The notes beneath the pieces were generated by a model, which made no database searches, was not told where the DNA came from, and saw only the letters and a program-made list of their open reading frames with translations. The position numbers were made by a program, and so were the translations under genes. From positions 22,439,558 to 22,503,557 of the forward strand of contig NC_055990.1 of assembly GCF_018446385.1 (NCBI RefSeq): 64,000 nucleotides of DNA, read 5' to 3'. Origin of the DNA: Zingiber officinale. Its lineage: Eukaryota > Streptophyta > Magnoliopsida > Zingiberales > Zingiberaceae. Shown piece after piece: positions 57,071 to 64,000 of the stretch. Numbering within the stretch: the stretch's first letter is position 1; each line of letters begins with the position of its first letter.

Positions 57071-57597
57071 TTAAGTCTTATTCATCTCACCCGATCTATA
57101 TTATCAATCAGGGAATCCTATGATTTTGTGAGATGAAATTAGTTTGATTACAGAGTTTTGTTTTAACTTGTGTTAGATTCAAACTTAGCTTTGGTTTCCA
57201 CAAATAAGCATTCTTCGGATAAACTTCTAAGCTTGGTGAGTCACAAGGGCATCATTAGAAGTAACCAACCTTTCGAGGTTTTCCGAATAGTCCTATCCAC
57301 GGAACTTAGTACTAAATCTTGGTCTAACTGGTTAGGATTCGTTTAAGGGTAGCTTCGGTCAGTTCCACTTGGCCAAATGCACCAGATCGAAACCATATCT
57401 TTCTAGACATGCGATGCCCAAGTTTCCCTAACGTACTATCATCCAAAAATTTCACCAGTACCATGATTCAAGTTAAACTTGGTCTCTAATTCTAATTGCC
57501 CTGCCGGGTTTGTTAGTTTTGGGTTACCCTATCGGGTAAGTTAGTTTTGGAGGTGCCAGCTATTCTGGAGCCTCCCCCTGAATTATTGGCCATTAAT
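57071..57597 (-). other. Gag-pol spacer of element C
   Basis: About 500 bp without an open frame, conserved with 46975-47450 of element A. Conservation in two separately inserted elements shows that it is part of the family and not a later insertion. Confidence 0.65.
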
Positions 57598-59271
57598 TTA
57601 AGTTTTGATTTTAGGCTTGTGTCGATTCTTTTTATAGTTATAGTTAACTTGGTGATAATTTTGTTGTTTTTTAAACTGTTTAGATTTTGAATTTGATTTA
57701 GGTTTGTATTTTGGATTTTGGTTTAGTTTATTTATATAATGTATTTTTTCTTTAGGTATATAATATTGATTAAGTCCTACTTGCGTGGTTAGACACGCTT
57801 TCGGAACCCAAGCTAGATTGGTTGACTTGTATTGGGTTATTAATGATTTGAAGGTTTTATTTGAATTCGACTTATATCCTAGTCCGGTTTTATTATAACA
57901 TGCTTTTTGATTATTTAGGATTAAGTCTAAATTTTTTGATCTTGTTGTGAATTTTTCTAACATCTCCTTTAAATTGTTTATTTCATTTTTTAATGATAAA
58001 TTATCCTCCTCAAGTGTTAGATTTTGAGTTGGATTTGAATTCTTTAATTGTTCCTTGAGGTTTTGATTTTCCTCAAGAAATAAGTTGTTTTCATTTTCTA
58101 ATTTAGTTAATTTGCTATTTAAACAGGAAATAATTCTAAAAATTTTTTTGTTTAAATTAAAGTATACCTCATTCGGGCCTTCGGAAACGAGTACGGACTC
58201 GTGGCTTGTTTCGGGTTCAGACCCGTCTTCATCTTCCGACTCGTTATCTGTTTCGGCTTCGCGGGCCATCAATGCGATGTGGCTCTGATGTTTCTGCTCT
58301 TCTTTCTCCGATTCGTCCGAGGAGTCGTCCTACGTTGCTTTGAGTGCCTTCTTTTTGGTTGGCTTTGGTTTGTCGAACTTTAGTTTTGGACATTCGTTCT
58401 TGTAATGTCCCTTTTTGTTGCAGCCGTAGCAGGTCACGTTCTTTTGTTCTGAGGGAGAGCTGATCTTTTGAAGATCCTTTTTGCTGAAGCTCCTCTTTCT
58501 CCTGGTGAACATTTTTCTTACCAAGTTCACCAGGTGTTCTTCGTTTTCGGAGTCTTGGTCAGATTCTTCTTCAACTTCAGGCTTGATTTTCTTGGAGGAA
58601 CCTGCAAATAAGGCTACACCTTTCTCGGCTCCGGCATTAGTTTGTTCGTGCAATTCTAATTCACAGAAAAGCTCATCCAATTTTAATTTAGAAAGATTCT
58701 TAGAAATTTTGTAGGCATCCACTATTGATGCCCACAAACTATTACATGGAAAAGCGTTTAAAGCGTACCTTATTAAGTCTCTGTTCTCCATTTGGTGACC
58801 TATCGCATGGAGCCCATTGAGGATGTCCTTGATCCTCGCGTGGAGTTGATTCGCTGTTTCTCCTTCCTGCATTTTTATATTAAAAATTTTATTTAAAAGC
58901 AGGTCTCGTTTTGTTACCTTAGCGTCGCTTGTTCCTTCGTGCAGCTCGATCAGTTTGTCCCATAATTCTTTAGCGTTCTTGTGTGGACCGACTCTGTTTA
59001 GCTCTTCTCTTGTTAGTCCGCACTGTAGAGTGTTGATCGCTTTGTTTTCTGTTGACGCTTTTTTCTTGAGATCTGCTGTCCAGTCTTCAGGATCCACTAG
59101 ATTCCCGGCGTTGTCCACTGGAATTTTGTAAGGTCTTGTAATGCTCATCCACTGGTCAAAGTCAGTTTTAAGGTAGACCTCCATGCGCTTCTTCCAGTAA
59201 GGGAAGTCGTCCCCGTTGAAGAGTGGAGGTCGCACTGTGCTGAATCCTTCTTGTTGGGACATTCTGTGCAC
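57598..59271 (-). pseudogene. Copia Gag of element C
   Basis: The start MHRMSQQEGFSTVRPPLFNG leads into FPYWKKRMEVYL, LHEGTSDAKVTKRDLLLNKI and an intact CCHC knuckle, CYGCNKKGHYKNECP. A single in-frame TAG at 58330-58332 replaces the Trp of a TWDD-like motif. The frame then continues to 57598 with an acidic section, a long coiled coil (about residues 355-440) and WVPKACL. Apart from the one stop the 558-codon Gag is intact. Confidence 0.93.
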
Positions 59272-59475
59272 AGATAAATAACCAAGAAAAAATATCCCAA
59301 GACTTGGTCTTGGATTAGTAGTGCGGGAAGAAAAAGATAAAAAAAACTAGATTCGTGTTGCACTAATTTAAATTGATTAGTTAAATATTAAGTTATCGAA
59401 ACACCAGTTTAAAATTAAAAAAAAACACTTCACCCCCTGTCTGATTGGTGGTTGCACCAAATTAGAGCGGTACCT

Positions 59476-59487
59476 GCTCTGATACCA
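59476..59487 (-). promoter_or_regulatory. tRNA-Met primer-binding site of element C
   Basis: The minus strand reads TGGTATCAGAGC two bases after the 5' LTR end (...GGTCCTACA-AG). Confidence 0.92.
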
Positions 59488-60252
59488 CTTGTAGGACCGT
59501 TAGATTCGATAGAGGGGGGGTGAATATCGATTCGCAAAACAAGAGTTTAAGCGCAGCGGAAAAAGATAAAGTAGACACAAATATTTTTACTTCGTTCGGA
59601 GCCTGTGACGACTCCTACTCGAAGGCCCGTGGTCCTTGACCACTTTCGTTGGGCAATCACTAGCAAGTCGAAATATGATTACAGAAAAAGTACAGGAGAT
59701 GCTAATGATAAAGCAATACCGACAAAAAGAAAATTAAACAAAAACCGGAAGAGCACTTTTGTCGGAGCGTTGTTGGCGTCGCACTTGAACGTCGAGCAGC
59801 AAGATCAGTAGAAGAGTTCTCAGTCAAAGTTTTTATTCTGAAGCTCCTGTCTGGGGCTTCTTTTATATGCTGTTCCGGGCGCCTGGATCCCTTCCGGGCG
59901 CCTGGAGTGTGACGTAACTGCTCAAATCAAGATGCTCCACGTAGTGACGAGGTGTCTGGATAAAATTCGCCTTCCGGGCGCCCGGATCATCCGAAGGCAA
60001 ATTTGCTCTTTTTTTCCGCAAAACAAGGTTAGTCCGAGGCAAATATATATCTGTAAAATGGATGGTTAGCACTGAAAGTTCAACAGATAGATAAAGAGAG
60101 TATGACTTAGATTCCGTCTTTCGAGAGCGGAATCTAGTCACGATCTCGACTTAGACATCCGAAATGGATCTAAGCCGGATCGACGCCTAATGTCCCCTTC
60201 CGGGAACGCGTCCTCACAGTCACTCCCTCCGGTGACTTACCTCACTTACCTG

Positions 60253-60436
60253 CCAGACGTCCGGTCAGCAGGACTTCTTGCCAAGCGTCCGGTCAGCCCG
60301 TCGACCCGCTTGGACTTCTCGCCAGCTATCCGGTCAGCCCGTCGACCTAGCTGGACTTCTCGCCAAGCGTCCGGTCAACCCGTCGACCCGCTTGGACTTC
60401 TCGCCAGCTATCCGGTCAGCCCGTCGACCTAGCTGG
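60253..60436. repeat. 41-bp hairpin array (right LTR of C)
   Basis: This is the same array as at 51280-51476. The first unit has lost its right arm (CCAGACGTCCGGTCAGC then AGGACTTC), while the other four units keep both arms complementary. Confidence 0.92.
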
Positions 60437-60699
60437 ACTTTTCCTGCACACTTGATCAAAGTGTCAGACAACAACACAACTAACTTAACCTATTTGTCAT
60501 TCATCAAAACCTGGGTTAGACCGTTAGTGCTACCCGCACCAACACGAGGAACGTACCATGGCCCGGGGGCGCCCTCGGATGGAACGCGGTACGAGTTGCC
60601 GGGACCCAGAAGAGTAGACGATGCCCGATCAGGGTGGAGAGCTGGATCTGACGACGAGAAGCTGAACGAAGTATGGACCCGGAAGACAAGCTGCAGGTC

Positions 60700-60890
60700 G
60701 GGATATAATACCGGCACACAGACCGGGATAAGGCACCGACACGCAGACTGGGATACGACATCGGCATGCAGGCCGGGATAAAATATCGGCACGTAGGCCG
60801 GGACATGAGATCGGTACACAGGCCAAGATATGAGATCAGCACGCAGGCCGGGATATGATTTTGGCATGCAGGCCGAGAAATAACAGCAAT
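60700..60890. repeat. 25-bp array in the LTR of B (GGCATGCAGGCCGGGATA...ATC)
   Basis: About seven units of 25 bp, for example GGCACGTAGGCCGGGACATG followed by AGATC, repeat with drift. Confidence 0.8.
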
Positions 60891-61382
60891 CTAAAGGCTA
60901 GACACAACGCATAGTCTGAAACATAACTGTGGCTTGCCGGTCGGGATATAATAGCGGCCCAATAACCACGGCATAAAAACATCACACATGTTGAGTCAAA
61001 ACATAATGACCGCGAGAGCTCGGAGGGCTCGGATCGAGAGCGGGATCGACGTTGGACCTAAAGACCAGGGCCTAGATGATCGAATTCGACCGCGAGGCTG
61101 CCGGCAGCGGTAATGACGCTGTGAGGTCCGTTGAGACAGTGGATCGGCCAACAACGGCTGTCGGTTGCCGCGGGAGGTGTCGACTGTGCGACTGCAACGC
61201 GTGGAGGCTGCCGGCGACAGCTATGGACACTAGAACAGAGAGCATACAGTGCTGTAACGTGTAAGAAGAGGGAGGCGATGTCGGCGTCGCTGGCAGAAAC
61301 TACAACTGGGGAAAGTTGACGGCGAGAGGAGAACAGAGGACCGGCTGCTGTGCTAGCCGCGGGAAGAGAGGAGGAGGAGAGG

Positions 61383-61838
61383 TCATCATGCTCGTGTGAG
61401 TCCTCGTGCATGCGGCGTGGGTGTTCTGGCGAGCAGCGAAACCAATGGAGACAGCCTTCTGTGCGGGAGGTGGCGGAGAAGTCCTCCTTTGTTGGTGCCG
61501 GCGACGGGGGAGAAGGAGGTGATGGCGGCAGCGTGAAGAAGGCTGCTCAGAGGAGCTGCGGCGAGTCTGCCCTGTCCCGGCGCCGCGAGGAGGAGAGGGA
61601 GGAGGGGAGGTCATCATGCTCGTGTGAGTCCTCGTGCGTGCGGCGTGGGTGTTCTGGCGAGCAGCGAAACCAACGGAGACAGCCTTCTGTGCGGGAGGCG
61701 GCGGAGAAGTCCTCCTTTGTTGGTGCCGGCGACGGGGGAGAAGGAGGTGATGGCGGCAGCGTGAAGAAGGCTGCTCAGAGGAGCTGTGACGAGTCTGACC
61801 TGTGCCGACGCCGCGAGGAGGAGAGGGAGGAGGAGAGG
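61383..61838. repeat. 228-bp tandem duplication in the LTR of B
   Basis: Two copies, 61383-61610 and 61611-61838, both start TCATCATGCTCGTGTGAGTC and contain GTTGGTGCCGGCGACGGGGG. Both strands are open through it by composition, which explains the long Arg/Glu-rich and Pro/His-rich frames here; I do not regard these as genes. Confidence 0.92.
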
Positions 61839-62559
61839 GAGGCTGTCGGTGTGTCGCGAGGAGAAGGAGGAAGGAGTGGGTTGTCGTCACTGTTGCCGAC
61901 GCTGCGAGGAGGAGGAAAAGGAGAGTGTCGTCGCTGTGGCTGGCGCTGTGAGGATGGCGGTGAGAGAGAGGGAGAAGCTTCCTCTTCCCTGTTGGCGGCG
62001 GAAAAATAGCCACGAAGAAGACCTCCCCCGCATGCTACAGTGTACCCATAACCCACTTTAAACCCTACCCTGTGCTTTTACCAAATTGCCCAACCCTTTT
62101 CTACTAATTCCTCTCCTACCCTAAACCATATCCACGTCACAAGCCTCCCCGTCAAGTCTGGTCGAAGGAGACGCAAGTCCGACTGACTAGACCAAGCCCC
62201 AAAGCAGAATCGCTACCGAACGTGGAATCAGATCACTGGGCTCGTCTTATCACGTCGAACGAGCGACGAGGAATAATGCGAAACACATGCTGAGCAAGCG
62301 ATCGATCGGATGCTGAGGGCGACCGAGTGACATCGGGAAGACGCTTGAGCGATACTGAGCAGAGTGATAGGGCTATAATAAATCAAGACTAAACGACCGA
62401 AAAATGTCGACTGAGTAGTAGAGAAATGAGTGAAATAAGAACGAGCGAGCGATGTCCAGTGCGCGACCGAGAAAATACCGCCCAGGAAACAAATATAACG
62501 TCGATCGGTCGACCTGAGAACGGGAAAGCGAGGTCCAATGCGTGACCGAGAAAGTGACG

Positions 62560-63090
62560 ACCGAGCGACAATAAATCATGACCGAGCAATCGAATAATGC
62601 AGACCTAGTAACCGCAAAATGCTGAGCGAGTCGAACGACGATGGGCGAGCGGTATTAAACGTGTGACCAAGAAAATGCAGACCGAGCGACAGTAAATCAC
62701 GACCGAACAATCGAATAATGCCGACCTGGTAATTGCAAAATGCTGAGTGAGTCGAACGACGATGGGCGAACGGTATCAAACGTGTGACCAAGAAAATGTA
62801 GACCGAGCGACAGTAAATCCCGACCGAGCAATAAAGAGAATGATGGATGCGCAAAGTCGTGAGCGCGACCGAGCGAGTGCCGACCGAGAGACAGTAATCG
62901 CGATAAGGCGATCGAAAAAATGTCGACCTGATAAGCAAAAAATACCGACCTGGCAATCAAAAAATGCTGACTTGGCACTCGAAAAATGCTGAGTGGGTCG
63001 AAAGACGATGGGTGAGCGGTATCAAACGCGCGATCGAGCAAATGTCGACCGAGCGACTGTGAATCCCGATCGATCAATCGAATAATGCCG
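62560..63090. repeat. Array of about 119 bp (GACCGAGCGACAGTAAATC)
   Basis: Units share CAATCGAATAATGC, CGACCTGGTAAT, AATGCTGAGTGAGTCGAACG and GACCAAGAAAATG; the GAATAATGC block recurs 119 bp apart (near 62593 and 62712). Confidence 0.75.
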
Positions 63091-63099
63091 ACCTAGCTA

Positions 63100-63400
63100 C
63101 CAGTGAATGGTCGAGTAAGCGGCCAAGCAACAACGATGAGCGAAACGTGAAGGGCAGAGCGACAAGTGAGCGGTGGATGCTGACCCAGCCACAGCGATGA
63201 ACGAAACGCGGATGCCGAGAGTCGGACAGAGCGGCGAGCGAAGTGAATATGATAAGTGTCGGGCAGAGCGACGAGCAAAACGGTGAGCGCCGATCCGGCA
63301 ACAGCGATGAGCAAAGCACGGATGATAAGTGCCGAGCAGAGCGACGAGTGAAGCAAGTGTGATGAGTGCCGGGCAGAGCAGCGAGTGAGGAGTACCGACC
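63100..63400. repeat. Irregular array (GCCGGGCAGAGCGACGAGTGAAGC)
   Basis: Short units with CAGCGATGAGCGAAACG and CGGGCAGAGCGACGAG repeat irregularly between the 119-bp and 72-bp arrays. Confidence 0.6.
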
Positions 63401-63404
63401 GAGA

Positions 63405-63846
63405 GGTCGTTGGGCGTGAGAGCATGCTCACTTATAACTCGCACTGGGGCGAGAGTCTGGGACAGCCGAACGGGAAGGTCGTTGGGCGTGAGAGCCTTGC
63501 TCACTTATAACTCGCACTGGGGCGAGAGTCTGGGACCCGACCGGGAAAGTCGTTGGGTGTGAGAGCCTTGCTCACTTACAACTCGCACTGGGGCGAGAGT
63601 CTGGGACAGTCGACCTGGAAAGGTCGTGGGGGGTTGGGCGTGAGAGCCTTGCTCACTTATAACTCGCACTGAGGCGAGAGTCTGGAACCCGACCGGGAAG
63701 GTCGTTGGGCGTGAGAGTCTTGCTCACTTATGACTTGCACTGGGACGAGAGTTTGGGACCCGACTGGGAAGGTCGTTGGGCGTGAGAGCCTTGCTCACTT
63801 ATAACTCGCGCTGAGGCGAGAGTCTGGAACCCGACCGAGAGGTCGT
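63405..63846. repeat. 72-bp array with two potential hairpins per unit
   Basis: Six units begin GGTCGTTGGGCGTGAGAGCC. In each, GTGAG pairs with CTCAC across AGCCTTG, and CTCG pairs with CGAG across CACTGGGG a few bases later. Confidence 0.85.
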
Positions 63847-64000
63847 TGGCGATACTCTGGTCCGAGACCAGTGGCGATACTCCAGTCCGAGACTGGTGGT
63901 GATACTCTGGTCCGAGACCAGTGGTGATACTCCAGTCCGAGACTGGTGGCGATACTCCGGTTCGAGACCGGTGGCGATACTCTGGTCCGAGACCAGTGGC
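63847..64000. repeat. 25-bp array of hairpins with compensatory arms
   Basis: Six units of GG(C/T)GATACT plus a 6-bp arm, CGA, and the complementary arm. Arms alternate CTGGTC/GACCAG and CCAGTC/GACTGG, with one CCGGTT/GACCGG. The array continues past the right edge. Confidence 0.95.

Larger units (their letters stand above)
50494..60544 (-). mobile_element. Copia retrotransposon C, nearly complete
   Basis: LTRs at 50494-51584 and 59490-60544 start TGTAGGACCGTT and end GCACCAACA. CGAGG at 50489-50493 and 60545-60549 is a perfect TSD. On the minus strand the order is LTR, tRNA-Met primer site, gag, AT-rich spacer, protease-integrase, RT-RNase H, polypurine tract, LTR, which is Ty1/copia order. 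Size and Gag wording suggest the SIRE (Maximus) group, but that is a guess. It has a few stops and one frameshift, so it is inactive but young. Confidence 0.93.
60550..62139. mobile_element. Element B, rest of its left LTR
   Basis: GC-rich non-coding sequence continues from 50493. Its end, CCACGTCA followed by CAAGCCTCCCCGTCAAGTC, lines up with the LTR end of the intronic element at 3379-10446 (CACATCA followed by TAAGTCTTCCCCTCAAGTC), and GACTGACT recurs further on. The two elements are thus related and share an unusual post-LTR site that is not a tRNA-Met primer site. Confidence 0.6.
62140..64000. mobile_element. Element B interior: successive tandem arrays
   Basis: After the LTR end, the interior contains no recognisable gag or pol and consists of at least four different tandem arrays up to the right edge. 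The element is incomplete in the window. Confidence 0.6.

Noticed and set aside
61300..62061. Long frames on both strands (Arg/Glu-rich and Pro/His/Ser-rich) in the LTR of element B
   Set aside because: They follow the 228-bp tandem duplication and GC-rich composition, and frames are open on both strands at once. No family likeness.
63405..64000. Regular repeats resembling a CRISPR array
   Set aside because: Plant nuclear context, no unique spacers, no cas genes. Units are contiguous minisatellite repeats.

Overview
This is a stretch of plant nuclear DNA: genes with GT-AG introns, TATA promoters, and a very high density of LTR retrotransposons, CACTA, hAT and Harbinger elements, a LINE and SINEs. 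The retroelement types and GC-rich coding exons suggest a monocot, perhaps a Zingiberales species, but that placement is inference and nothing here proves it. Only two host genes are visible: an apparently intact cyclin-D1-binding protein 1 (CCNDBP1/GCIP) homologue at 2646-12392, and a multiply broken class II diterpene cyclase (ent-copalyl diphosphate synthase type, CPS) at 23058-28636. Almost everything else is mobile DNA, much of it delimited by target-site duplications (TSDs) readable in the sequence.

Layout. 26-1187: Harbinger/Tourist-like element with a purine-rich minisatellite core. 2646-12392: CCNDBP1 gene, whose second intron (8.2 kb) holds a complete non-coding LTR element (3379-10446, TSD GATTG) that itself carries two hAT-type MITEs. 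12491-15060: minus-strand remnant of an endogenous pararetrovirus (Caulimoviridae-like). 15470-18208: a copia-type 5' LTR with its primer-binding site. 18209-22815: an LTR fragment split by a gag-only copia element (18615-22577, TSD AAAAG). 22968-28636: CPS pseudogene with at least three frameshifts, two SINEs in one exon, a MITE in another and a LINE in an intron. 28978-30677: a three-LTR TRIM element (TSD ATAGA). 30919-31400: gypsy gag debris. 32598-38088: a Pack-type CACTA element (TSD CAT) carrying exons of BOP1 and of an MHK-like kinase. 38196-43400: a decayed CACTA tnp2 transposase broken by two solo LTRs. From 43698 to the right edge there is a three-level nest: a copia element without pol (A), invaded by a non-coding LTR element (B, from 50230), which is invaded by a nearly complete copia element (C, 50494-60544, TSD CGAGG).

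The most unusual signal is not a protein. Several copia LTRs carry arrays of 41-bp units, each folding into a hairpin with a near-constant loop and arms that differ from unit to unit yet stay complementary. A separate 25-bp array in element B shows the same behaviour. Also notable: element A, which shares gag, spacer and 3' region with element C but has an unrelated plant-transposon ORF where pol should be; the CACTA element with captured host exons; the LINE whose 5' end is joined to a copy of the neighbouring CPS exon; and the two SINEs inserted at the same exon site.
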